Below, in pieces: positions 7,099 through 14,614 of a DNA stretch of 15,103 nt. The stretch is from Dethiothermospora halolimnae (GTDB taxonomy: Bacteria > Bacillota > Clostridia > Tissierellales > VENL01): NCBI RefSeq assembly GCF_037577855.1, contig NZ_JBAKFX010000071.1, forward strand, positions 1 to 15,103. Reading direction: 5' to 3'. A model generated the notes under the pieces. The model was not told where the DNA came from, ran no database searches, and saw nothing but the letters and a program-made list of their open reading frames with translations. The translations under genes and the position numbers were made by a program. Positions within the stretch are counted from its first letter, which is position 1, and each line of letters begins with the position of its first letter.

Positions 7099-7133
7099 AG
7101 GGATAGAATTTTTTTATCCCTTTATTTTTTTAT
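7099..7133 (+). terminator. Terminator of the small plus-strand gene, shared convergently
   Basis: The stem AGGGATA (7099-7105) / TATCCCT (7115-7121) is followed on the plus strand by TTATTTTTTTAT. The 3' part overlaps the stop codon and last codons of the convergent minus-strand gene. In the other direction the U tract is poor, so it mainly serves the plus-strand gene. Confidence 0.7.
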
Positions 7134-7767
7134 CCTCATTTTTCTCTTCAACTTCTTCTGATTCTATTTTATTATCTTTTGTTTTCTCTAATTTGTTTTT
7201 ACTTTTCTTATCTATATCATTTATTTCATCAATACTTTTGTTTATTTCATTACTTTTACTAGATATTTTACTGTCTAATGAATAAGCCTTTGCTTCTAAC
7301 TGTGCTGCCTTTTCTAATTTTTCTTTACCTCCATTGCCTCTACTTAGGTCTAGCTTTGCTTCTGTTTTTAATATATTTGCTCCATTTTTTAGCCCTTTAC
7401 TTACTTTGCTTAGATTAGCAATTTCACTATAATTTTGAGTTATACTAATCATATTATTCATTTTTATTTCGTCTATTTCTTCTTTAGTATACTCTTTTTT
7501 ATTATGCTGTATATTTGTTTCTTTATGATTTTGTTTTTCTTTTATCTTCTCCATCTTTCTTTGGTGAATTAATTGATTTACTTGTTCAATTTGTTCCTGT
7601 AGGTTTTTTATTTCCTCTTGTTTTGATTTATAATTTCTATCACTTTCTTTAACTTTACTTATCCTTTCCTGTAATTGTATCTTTTGCTTTTCCAAAATAT
7701 TAATGGCTCTATCCATAGGATTGGTTACTTTTACTGAAGTATTACTTTTTACAGAATTTATATTCAT
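7114..7767 (-). CDS. Coiled-coil protein, FlxA-like N-terminal region
   Basis: A 217-residue, highly charged protein, rich in K, E, N and S, with no signal or membrane segment. Residues about 17-78 form a heptad-patterned coiled coil of the kind seen in clostridial FlxA-like proteins (LEKQKIQLQERISKV, then KQEEIKNLQEQIEQVNQLI). The middle (about 95-180) is helical, with an ANLSKVSKGLKNGA segment. The last 45 residues are a low-complexity K/E/D/N tail. The start follows GGGGGAG. No enzymatic motif is present. A sigma-D-like promoter upstream (7802-7826) would fit a flagellar-regulon protein, since E. coli flxA is controlled by the flagellar sigma factor. Function remains unknown and the family assignment is tentative. 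Confidence 0.75.
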   Translation of the reverse strand: MNINSVKSNTSVKVTNPMDRAINILEKQKIQLQERISKVKESDRNYKSKQEEIKNLQEQIEQVNQLIHQRKMEKIKEKQNHKETNIQHNKKEYTKEEIDEIKMNNMISITQNYSEIANLSKVSKGLKNGANILKTEAKLDLSRGNGGKEKLEKAAQLEAKAYSLDSKISSKSNEINKSIDEINDIDKKSKNKLEKTKDNKIESEEVEEKNEDKKIKG

Positions 7768-7801
7768 CTCTAATCTCCCCCTCTTTTCCTTTATATTCTA
7801 T

Positions 7802-7827
7802 ATATCGTCATATTAACCATATTTTAA
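7802..7827 (-). promoter_or_regulatory. Possible flagellar sigma (SigD/sigma-28) promoter
   Basis: On the minus strand GACGATAT (7802-7809) matches the sigma-D -10 consensus GCCGATAT at 7 of 8 positions. Upstream is TTTAAA, giving TAAA with a 13-base spacer or TTAA with 14; the consensus is TAAA with 14-16. A nearby TAGAAT has no good vegetative -35. The fit is suggestive, not decisive. Confidence 0.4.
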
Positions 7828-7852
7828 AGGGGTTTTTGAAAAATTTTAATAT

Positions 7853-7878
7853 AGAAAAAAGAGGGCAAATGCCCCCTT
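7853..7878 (-). terminator. Rho-independent terminator of the UPF0182 gene
   Basis: On the minus strand AAGGGGGC-ATTT-GCCCTCTT (7859-7878) is a GC-rich hairpin followed by a run of six T. It lies about 50 bases past the stop codon. A second weak hairpin (GTCACT/AGTGAC, 7900-7925) lies between them. Confidence 0.85.
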
Positions 7879-7928
7879 AGATAATCTTTCAAGTACATTG
7901 TCACTATCCCAGTAGTATAAGTGACCCT

Positions 7929-10706
7929 TTATTCTTCATTAGAAACATTATTTAATTGATTTAAAGCCTTTTCTAGCTGTTCAATATAGTTGCCATATTC
8001 TGCCCAGTTACCTTCCTGTGATGCTTCCTTGGCTTTATTAAATAAATCATTTGCCTTATCTATTATATCCTTAATATCTCCTTCTATCTTATCTGTATCC
8101 ACCTCATCTACTATTCCATCATCATCTTTCCCTGTATCAACTGTTCCGAATAGTTTTGATAAAGCCGTATCTAAATTCTTTTCCATAACAATTTTATCAT
8201 TATATGATACTATTACCCTTTTCACCTGGGGTAAACTATTTTCATTGGATGCCTTTAAATATATTGGTTCAACATAAAGCAATGAATTTTGAATTGGTAT
8301 AACCAGTAGATTACCCCTCAATACATTTGAGCCTTTTTGGTCCCATAGTGATAATTGGGGTGATATCTCTGAATCTTGATCTATTTGAGATTCTATTAAC
8401 ATAGGCCCTGGTATATTTTTATTTTTAGGAAATTTATATAGTACCAAGTTGCCATAGTTTTCCTTATCGTTTCTAGCTACAAATAAAGCTGTCATATTAT
8501 CTTTACCATCGGGAGTATATGGTATTGTTAATAAAAATTCTGCTTTTTCCTCTTCTGGTAACTTAAACATTACATAGTTTGGCTCTACCTTTTGAGTCTC
8601 TTCCATATACTTTTCATTAGCTATTGTCCAATAATCTTCCCTTGAGAAGAATACCTCTGGATTATCCATATGATATGCCCTATATATATCCGACTGTATA
8701 TTAAATAATTCAGTAGGATATCTTACATGATTTTTTAACCCCTCTGGCATTTGATCCTTTGTTTTAAATAGATCACTAAATATTTTTGAATATGTTGACA
8801 CAATAGGGTCCTTTTCATCAAAAACATAATAGTTTGCATCACCATTATATGCATCTATTACTACCTTAACTGAATTTCTTATATAATTAATACTAGTATC
8901 CTTATATGGCTCTGAGTATGGATATTTAGAGCTTAGGGTAAAACCATCCATAATCCAATAAAGTTTTCCGTTCTGTTGATTTAAAACTAAATATGGATCA
9001 CCACTATAGTCTATAAATGGCGCTATCTTTCTTACCCTTTCCTTTATGTTTCTATATAATACTATCCTACTATCGGAGTTTATATTTCCCGATATAAGCA
9101 GTTTTAAGTCTCTTTGTTTTATTGCGAATAATAACTTATTTAATCCATCTAATTCTATTCCTGCACTGCCTTCATAAATAGTAGACTTGTTATTTGAGCC
9201 TTGGGGATAGTCAAATTCTTTTTCATCGGTATTTACTACTACAAAATCATTGGTCATTTCACCAAAATATATCTCCGGTCTATTTATTTTTAAGTTTGTA
9301 TCGGTTGTTGGAGGTATATTTTTAACTAAAAGTTCCGGCTGCCCCTCTTCTGTAACAGAGTTAACTGGAGATAATGCTAAACCATATCCATGGGTATATT
9401 TAAGATGAAGATTTATCCAGTTTTTTGCCTGTTCATCAAGTCTTGTTTTATCTAATTCCCTAGCTGATAGAAAGACTTGGGTGTATTTGTCATTTATGTT
9501 GTATCTATCAACGTCTATATCATTGAAAGTATAATACTGTCTTATCCCTTGAAGCTGATAATAAACCTGTTTTGTAGGTCTATAATCATTTATTCTTATA
9601 TTTTTTATTGTCTCTTCATTTTCAAGTAAATCTTCCTTAGTTAAATCTTGATTAACGGGAAAATCCCTTATTGTTACATCCTTTAATCCATAGGCTCTTT
9701 GTGTAAACTCTATATTATGCTTAAGGTATTTCTCTTCCTTCGATATTTGATCCGGTTTAACTATATAATTTTCAACAATAGAAGCTCCAATATTACCTAA
9801 TATGGATATTGCTATAAGTAGTATAGGTCCAAAAAGTGCTAACTTTTTATTCTTCTTTAATACTCCAACCAAGAAGCCTATTCCAGAAACCACAGCAGCA
9901 ACTGCCATTATTCTATATACCCAAAGAGTAACATGAATATCTGTATAACTTGCACCATGGACTTTTCCCCTTGTGGAATATAATAACTCGTATGAGTTAA
10001 AAATATTATTTACTGCTATTATTATAAATACTAAGAAACCAATAATAGCAACTTGGGTTAATATTTTGTTTAATAGTTTTTTATTAAATAATTTATTTAT
10101 ATCAAATTCCTTTTTATTAGTTAGTTCTTCAAAGTCAAATACATTGGAACCTTCTTTATTGGGCCTTCTTATTACAAATAGTAAAGCATAAAAAGCCACC
10201 GTTACTATTGCAAATATAAATAACAATAGTAATATTAAACTAATAACTTCCTTTAATAATGGTAATTTAAATATGTATAGTGATAGGTCATTATTAAATA
10301 TAGGATCTTTGACATTAAAATCAGTTGAGTTTGTAAACTGTAGTATCTTAAACCATAAATTCCCCGCAAAGGATGTTGAGATAAAAAATGAGATAAATGC
10401 CGATACTATCCCTAAAATGACATTAAGTCTCTTTTCGCCCTTCTTTTCAGGTATTATATAGCTATCTTTATAATATTTTTTCTTAATAGCTATTAAATAA
10501 AATAATGTTAAAAAGAATATAATAAGAAATGATGGTATTCCTATCATAAGTTGTGTTCTTAATTTTGTTAAAAATGTTTTTGTATAGCCCAACTCACTAA
10601 ACCACTTATAATCAGTTATAAAGTTTATTATTCCACTAAAAGAACTGATTACAAATATGATTATAAGTATGGCCACAATCATAAAGTATTTTCCTTTTCC
10701 CTTCAA
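7929..10706 (-). CDS. UPF0182 family large membrane protein, TTG start
   Basis: With the TTG start chosen here the protein has 925 residues, normal for UPF0182 (COG1615), a widespread family without a known function. The N-terminal third has about seven hydrophobic helices (about residues 6-28, 53-75, 95-120, 150-180, 215-235, 265-290 and 292-315). A large, presumably extracytoplasmic, soluble domain of about 550 residues follows, with family features such as YTHGYGLALSPVN and IDYSGDPYLVLNQQNGKLYWIMDGFT. It ends in an acidic linker (DDDGIVDEVDTD) and a C-terminal helical segment. The frame is open to an ATG at 10722-10724, but that ATG lies at the end of the upstream terminator T run and has no ribosome site. 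AAAGGAG (10715-10721) is eight bases before TTG at 10704-10706, giving an N terminus MKGKGKYFM. It has its own promoter nested in the upstream terminator. Confidence 0.92.
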   Translation of the reverse strand: MKGKGKYFMIVAILIIIFVISSFSGIINFITDYKWFSELGYTKTFLTKLRTQLMIGIPSFLIIFFLTLFYLIAIKKKYYKDSYIIPEKKGEKRLNVILGIVSAFISFFISTSFAGNLWFKILQFTNSTDFNVKDPIFNNDLSLYIFKLPLLKEVISLILLLLFIFAIVTVAFYALLFVIRRPNKEGSNVFDFEELTNKKEFDINKLFNKKLLNKILTQVAIIGFLVFIIIAVNNIFNSYELLYSTRGKVHGASYTDIHVTLWVYRIMAVAAVVSGIGFLVGVLKKNKKLALFGPILLIAISILGNIGASIVENYIVKPDQISKEEKYLKHNIEFTQRAYGLKDVTIRDFPVNQDLTKEDLLENEETIKNIRINDYRPTKQVYYQLQGIRQYYTFNDIDVDRYNINDKYTQVFLSARELDKTRLDEQAKNWINLHLKYTHGYGLALSPVNSVTEEGQPELLVKNIPPTTDTNLKINRPEIYFGEMTNDFVVVNTDEKEFDYPQGSNNKSTIYEGSAGIELDGLNKLLFAIKQRDLKLLISGNINSDSRIVLYRNIKERVRKIAPFIDYSGDPYLVLNQQNGKLYWIMDGFTLSSKYPYSEPYKDTSINYIRNSVKVVIDAYNGDANYYVFDEKDPIVSTYSKIFSDLFKTKDQMPEGLKNHVRYPTELFNIQSDIYRAYHMDNPEVFFSREDYWTIANEKYMEETQKVEPNYVMFKLPEEEKAEFLLTIPYTPDGKDNMTALFVARNDKENYGNLVLYKFPKNKNIPGPMLIESQIDQDSEISPQLSLWDQKGSNVLRGNLLVIPIQNSLLYVEPIYLKASNENSLPQVKRVIVSYNDKIVMEKNLDTALSKLFGTVDTGKDDDGIVDEVDTDKIEGDIKDIIDKANDLFNKAKEASQEGNWAEYGNYIEQLEKALNQLNNVSNEE

Positions 10707-10724
10707 TATTACAACTCCTTTCAT

Positions 10725-10763
10725 AAAAAAACGGTAGTATAACGTTTATTACATTATACTACC
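10725..10763 (-). terminator. Rho-independent terminator of the permease gene
   Basis: The arms GGTAGTATAA (10733-10742) and TTATACTACC (10754-10763) form a 10-bp perfect stem with an 11-base loop, followed on the minus strand by seven T (10725-10731). The 5' arm contains the -10 of the next gene's promoter. Confidence 0.88.
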
Positions 10764-10781
10764 CAACTTCAATTTTTTCAA
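10753..10781 (-). promoter_or_regulatory. Promoter of the UPF0182 gene, nested in the terminator
   Basis: TTGAAA (10776-10781) and TATAAT (10753-10758) are spaced by 17 bases on the minus strand. Initiation near 10746 would fall in the terminator loop, so the new transcript lacks the 5' arm and cannot form the terminator hairpin. Confidence 0.75.
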
Positions 10782-10784
10782 TCA

Positions 10785-11801
10785 TTATCCATTAAGTTTC
10801 ATATCTCCATACTGAATATATCCTAGTTTTCTCATATATTCTGAAATCATTAATGTTATTATAGCAGGTAAAACAAAATGAAGAAGTATTATACCTAATA
10901 TAGCTTCATTTCCCATAACTTCTATGGTTCCAAATTGACCAACTAATCCACTGGTTCCCATACCGGCGCCCATACTATTATTTTTCATCTCAAATACCTT
11001 TGTACCTATTGGTCCCAATATAGCCGATGCTATAATTGGAGGGAGCCATATCTTTATATTTTTAACTATGTTGGGAATCTGAAGCATTGATGTTCCTAAC
11101 CCTTGGGATATGAGTCCTCCAATCTTATTTTCCCTATAGGATGACACTGCAAAACCTATCATTTGACATGCACACCCAATTGTAGCGGCCCCTGCTGCTA
11201 ATCCATCAAGTCCAAGGGATATGGCTATGGCAGCACTACTTATAGGTAAAGTAAGCATTATGCCCATTGATACTGATATTATTATTCCCATTGGTACTGG
11301 GCTTAAATAGGTTGCACTATTTATTCCTTCACCTATATAATTCATCAGCAAGGTTATCCATGGGGCTATATAGTATCCTACAAATCCTCCAACGACTATT
11401 GTAATAGCAGGGACTAATACTATATCCACCTTTGTTTTTCCCTGTATAAGTTTTGATATTTCAGCCCCTATTAGGGATGCAATAAATGCCCCCACTGGTT
11501 CTCCTATATTAAGAAGTATTTCTTTACCGTCAAGTATAGCTGTCCCTGCACCTATTGCTCCTGTTATTGTAGATGCGAATATTCCCAAGGGAGATGCCCC
11601 CACACTATAGGCAACTGCTGCACCTATTGCTGGCCCCATCATTCTTTGGGCCACTAGTCCAAAGTTAACTAATATATCTAAGTTTACAAGTGTTCCTATT
11701 TGTTTTAGTATTAAACCTATAATTAGTGATGAAAATAGTCCCAAGGCCATACCGTTTAATACCTTTATAATATAATCTTTTATGGAAAATTTACTTTTCA
11801 T
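10785..11801 (-). CDS. PTS_EIIC_2-type membrane permease (PTS sugar transporter subunit IIC family)
   Basis: A 338-residue polytopic membrane protein of the PTS_EIIC_2 family, with about nine to ten hydrophobic helices. Characteristic glycine-rich stretches include NGMALGLFSSLIIGLILKQ near residue 16, MMGPAIGAAVAYSVGASPLG (54-73), IGEPVGAFIASLIGAEISKL, LPISSAAIAISLGLDGLAAGAA and the C-terminal GAGMGTSGLVGQ. No IIA or IIB protein, nor HPr-type phosphorylation domain, is present in the window, so phosphotransfer coupling is not shown. The start follows AAGGAGG. It lies 58 bases behind the NiaR-type repressor and very probably shares its transcript. Substrate is unknown. Control by a nicotinate-sensing repressor would suggest a role near NAD precursor uptake, but this is inference from adjacency only. 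Confidence 0.88.
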   Translation of the reverse strand: MKSKFSIKDYIIKVLNGMALGLFSSLIIGLILKQIGTLVNLDILVNFGLVAQRMMGPAIGAAVAYSVGASPLGIFASTITGAIGAGTAILDGKEILLNIGEPVGAFIASLIGAEISKLIQGKTKVDIVLVPAITIVVGGFVGYYIAPWITLLMNYIGEGINSATYLSPVPMGIIISVSMGIMLTLPISSAAIAISLGLDGLAAGAATIGCACQMIGFAVSSYRENKIGGLISQGLGTSMLQIPNIVKNIKIWLPPIIASAILGPIGTKVFEMKNNSMGAGMGTSGLVGQFGTIEVMGNEAILGIILLHFVLPAIITLMISEYMRKLGYIQYGDMKLNG

Positions 11802-11859
11802 ATGTTTCCTCCTTGTATTTACTACTGTCTTGTCATCTATGGTAAAAAAATATTAATTG

Positions 11860-12381
11860 TTAGTTATTATTCACTAAATATCCCTTTTCCTTTAACTCAT
11901 GTTTTATTTTTAAAAATATATCTTCTTTTGAAACTTCTATTGTATGAAGATGTATTCCACCTGTTAAAGACGATAGTGGTTCAGCCTTTTCATCTGTTAA
12001 CTTTTCCATAAAATCTTTTATATCTATTCTTGAGCCTATCATAAGGGGACTTTTTATCTCTCCATATATGGGGTGCTCTACAATGACGTCTAATAATTTT
12101 CCTCCCATATCAATTATCGTTTTTAACTCATCTTCTATTTCTTTATATCCCTTATGTTTACAGACTATGGTTTTCACTAGTTTATCGTTATTTCTCCCCA
12201 TAACCATATATCCCTGGGGTGTAGCTAGTATTTCTTCTCCTGAAGCCCTTAGTATGGCAATATCCTGAACTATAACCTGTCTACTTACATTAAAGATATC
12301 TGCTATATCTGTACCCTTTATAGGATTATCCCTTTCTTTTAATTTATTTAATATATTTTTTCTTCTCAATTTAGCCTCCAT
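11860..12381 (-). CDS. niaR: NiaR-type transcriptional repressor (HTH plus 3H domain)
   Basis: A 173-residue regulator of the YrxA/NiaR family, which in Bacillota represses NAD synthesis and niacin uptake genes with nicotinic acid as co-repressor. Residues about 5-60 are a winged helix-turn-helix (HTH_11) with the recognition-helix region NVSRQVIVQDIAILRASG. Residues about 70-170 are the 3H domain with its conserved histidines: H76 (KHKGY), H103 (EHPIYG) and H144/H146 (GGIHLHTI), plus E84. The spacing H76-E84-H144-H146 resembles the metal site described for the Thermotoga homologue, as I recall it. AAAGGA lies eight bases before the start. Its leader carries overlapping inverted repeats (12430-12457) that could be autoregulatory. 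It is first in a two-gene unit with the orphan permease. Family assignment is firm; the ligand is inferred. Confidence 0.9.
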   Translation of the reverse strand: MEAKLRRKNILNKLKERDNPIKGTDIADIFNVSRQVIVQDIAILRASGEEILATPQGYMVMGRNNDKLVKTIVCKHKGYKEIEDELKTIIDMGGKLLDVIVEHPIYGEIKSPLMIGSRIDIKDFMEKLTDEKAEPLSSLTGGIHLHTIEVSKEDIFLKIKHELKEKGYLVNNN

Positions 12382-12429
12382 TTTTCACATCCTTTCTAAG
12401 CTAGTTTATTTTAATAAAATATCTTTAAA

Positions 12430-12457
12430 CTCCACAAAATGGAGGTTCTATGACCTC
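12430..12457. repeat. Two overlapping inverted repeats in the niaR leader
   Basis: On the plus strand CTCCA-CAAAA-TGGAG (12430-12444) and GAGGT-TCTATG-ACCTC (12442-12457) share the bases 12442-12444. They lie just downstream of the niaR promoter start point, where a repressor would block elongation or initiation. They are candidate NiaR operator half-sites or mutually exclusive leader hairpins. Confidence 0.5.
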
Positions 12458-12469
12458 TTCTTTAATTAT

Positions 12470-12498
12470 ATTCTACCACTGAATTTTATCTTTTACAA
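12470..12498 (-). promoter_or_regulatory. Promoter of the niaR-permease unit
   Basis: TTGTAA (12493-12498) and TAGAAT (12470-12475) are separated by 17 bases on the minus strand, matching 4 of 6 and 5 of 6 consensus positions. The expected start is near 12463, six bases before the inverted repeats. Confidence 0.65.
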
Positions 12499-12510
12499 GA
12501 TATTCTATAA

Positions 12511-12556
12511 AGTAAAATAACAATAAAGGAGCTAATAGAATAACCCCTTTATTGTT
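12511..12556 (-). terminator. Rho-independent terminator of the LTA synthase gene
   Basis: The arms AACAATAAAGG (12519-12529) and CCTTTATTGTT (12546-12556) form an 11-bp stem beginning five bases past the stop codon. On the minus strand it is followed by ATTTTACTTTAT, a moderate U tract. Confidence 0.75.
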
Positions 12557-12560
12557 ATAT

Positions 12561-14429
12561 TTAATTTTTTATATTAATAATTTCGTCAACTAAATCCCTT
12601 TCTAATATGAAATGGGATTGGGTTATTCTTTTAATAGCCTTTTTATACCCTTCTCTACATTCTTCTATATCTATCGGTTTATTAGTTTTTAAATCCCAAG
12701 CCTTACTATTTTCATATATACCATCCTTTGACATAATAAATACCTTTTCATCATCTATAAAAGAACCCTTAGGCAAGTAATATTGGAATGCCACAAACCC
12801 TTCTTTTGTATTATTTAAATCCTGTCCAAAATATATTGATTTATAATCATCTATACCTAATAAATTTAATATGGTAGGCATATAATCAATCTCACTTCCT
12901 GCTATTGGATTTGTTTCTGATTTCCCTAAGTCAGGAATATTAATTATAAATGGAACATTCATAGACTCTCTGTAATTATATTCTCTGCCTAGAAAGTCTG
13001 TCATAATTTCATAATTGCCCTTTTCATCAGCATGTTTTCTTGGAAGTAATCCTTGATGATCTCCATATATAACTATTATAGATTTATCATATAAGCCTTG
13101 ATCCTTTAAATCATCTATAAATTCACCTAATGCTTTATCTGAATATTTTATTGACTGAAGATAATTTCCAAATAAAGTGTCCTTATGTTTATCTAATAAA
13201 TCAAGTTCCCTTTTATTTTCGGGTATCTCATAGGGATTATGACTTGTTAGTGATATCATAAATGCATAAAAGGGATTGTCCATTTCCTTTAATATTTCTA
13301 TGGACTGTTTATAGAAGGATTCATCACTTAACCCAAGACCAATTTTTTCATCTAGGGTAAAATCTTCTAAACTAATATAATCCTCTACACCATAGGAAGG
13401 ATATATGTTACTTCTATTCCAAAAATCAGCCTTATATCCATGAAACACTTTATTACTATATCCATTCTCCTTTAAAACATTATACATAGTGTAAAAATTG
13501 TTATCGATAAACTCTTTTGTAGTAGCATATTTAGTAGTTGGATATATGGAGTTATGACTTACAAAGTCAGCATCTGACGTATTTCCAGGTCCAACCTGTT
13601 GATAAAAATTATTAAAATAAATACTATTTTCTTTTATAAGTTTATTTAAGTTTGGGGTTATCTCTTGTCCATAATAACTCTTATTTATTACAAAGTTTTG
13701 TAAAGATTCAAATTGAATTGTTATTATATTTTTATTTTTCCCTATACCAAAATATTTCCTGTTCTCTATAGGTTTCTTTTCCTTAACAGTGTCAACAATA
13801 ACCTCCTTGATATTCATTTTATCAAAGGCCTTTTCTTCTTCATTTGCAAATATTTCATATATATCCTTTACGTGATATGAATATACCCCATAATTGCTAT
13901 ATGCATGTATACTGTTCCCTGATACATAAACTGTAGTAAAAATAAATAATAATAACATTATTGCAACCACTGATTTATTTAAAAATCTTCCCTTTTTAGT
14001 AAACATCATTTTTTCACCCTTTTGCTTACTAAAGTAAACTATAAGGGGTACTATATCTAATAACATTATAAAGTGTATAGGTTTTAATATATAAAAAACA
14101 CTATCGGATACAGCTGGCACAAGTCCCAGTAATGTAAGAGCTCTAGCCGAAGGTAAAAAGTTATAATGATTATAGTAAACTAAGTCTGCAAATAATATAG
14201 ATGATACTATTATATGGACTATTAACATATGGATATATCTTCTTTTACTCTTTATAAGATTAACCAGCCCATAAACCACAATCAGGGGTGGTATAGTTGT
14301 AAACACTAATTTAAAAATATTATCCTGAACAGTAAATGTATATAATAAAATTGTTTTAACTAATGTCAATAAAAATAATATAGTTACATCCTTTATTGGA
14401 CATGTTATTTTACTTTTTATATTTTTCAT
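12561..14429 (-). CDS. LTA synthase family sulfatase-like membrane enzyme
   Basis: A 622-residue member of the LtaS family, which transfers glycerol phosphate from phosphatidylglycerol to build lipoteichoic acid or a primer. It has the family layout: five N-terminal membrane helices (about 14-33, 39-59, 66-86, 112-134, 152-170), a linker, then an extracellular sulfatase-fold domain. The catalytic threonine T284 lies in VGPGNTSDADFV. Metal and substrate residues fit E241 (IQFESLQ), H397 (TSHNPY) and D457-H458 (YGDHQG). The length is close to LtaS of Bacilli (about 640). The start follows GAGGTG. It is the first gene after the rRNA operon, with an isolated promoter and a leader of about 110 bases, and is followed by its own terminator, so it is monocistronic. 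Whether it is the main polymerase, a primase (YvgJ-like) or a stress paralogue cannot be read from one copy. Confidence 0.93.
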   Translation of the reverse strand: MKNIKSKITCPIKDVTILFLLTLVKTILLYTFTVQDNIFKLVFTTIPPLIVVYGLVNLIKSKRRYIHMLIVHIIVSSILFADLVYYNHYNFLPSARALTLLGLVPAVSDSVFYILKPIHFIMLLDIVPLIVYFSKQKGEKMMFTKKGRFLNKSVVAIMLLLFIFTTVYVSGNSIHAYSNYGVYSYHVKDIYEIFANEEEKAFDKMNIKEVIVDTVKEKKPIENRKYFGIGKNKNIITIQFESLQNFVINKSYYGQEITPNLNKLIKENSIYFNNFYQQVGPGNTSDADFVSHNSIYPTTKYATTKEFIDNNFYTMYNVLKENGYSNKVFHGYKADFWNRSNIYPSYGVEDYISLEDFTLDEKIGLGLSDESFYKQSIEILKEMDNPFYAFMISLTSHNPYEIPENKRELDLLDKHKDTLFGNYLQSIKYSDKALGEFIDDLKDQGLYDKSIIVIYGDHQGLLPRKHADEKGNYEIMTDFLGREYNYRESMNVPFIINIPDLGKSETNPIAGSEIDYMPTILNLLGIDDYKSIYFGQDLNNTKEGFVAFQYYLPKGSFIDDEKVFIMSKDGIYENSKAWDLKTNKPIDIEECREGYKKAIKRITQSHFILERDLVDEIINIKN

Positions 14430-14475
14430 GGTTACACCTCTTTTCTATCTTCCACTATTATCCTCTGTCTAATTT

Positions 14476-14494
14476 AATATTATTCAATAATATT
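14476..14494. repeat. Perfect palindrome in the LTA synthase leader
   Basis: AATATTATT-C-AATAATATT is a 9-bp perfect inverted repeat around a single base, lying between the likely promoter and the ribosome binding site. It has an operator-like shape, but the surrounding DNA is A/T-only and chance cannot be excluded. Confidence 0.35.
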
Positions 14495-14545
14495 ATGATC
14501 TTTACAATTAACATTCCCTTTACTTAAATTTTACCCTTGCTTAAT

Positions 14546-14551
14546 ATTATA
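14546..14551 (-). promoter_or_regulatory. Likely -10 box of the LTA synthase gene
   Basis: GGTGTATAATATT on the minus strand contains a perfect TATAAT. No good -35 is visible at 17 bases; only TAAACA at 19 bases. A start near 14539 would leave a leader of about 110 bases. Confidence 0.45.
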
Positions 14552-14614
14552 CACCATATTTCTTAATTTTTGTTTAATTTTAATCTTACTTTTTTGTAAG
14601 GAAAACCCTTAAGG

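Noticed and set aside
7900..7925. Hairpin GTCACT/AGTGAC after the UPF0182 gene as a separate regulatory RNA
   Set aside because: Only six base pairs with a 14-base loop, and a clear terminator follows; it is most likely just 3' untranslated sequence.
12382..12470. Riboswitch (for example NAD-related) in the niaR leader
   Set aside because: The leader is under 90 bases and shows only two short inverted repeats, without the conserved cores of known riboswitch classes.
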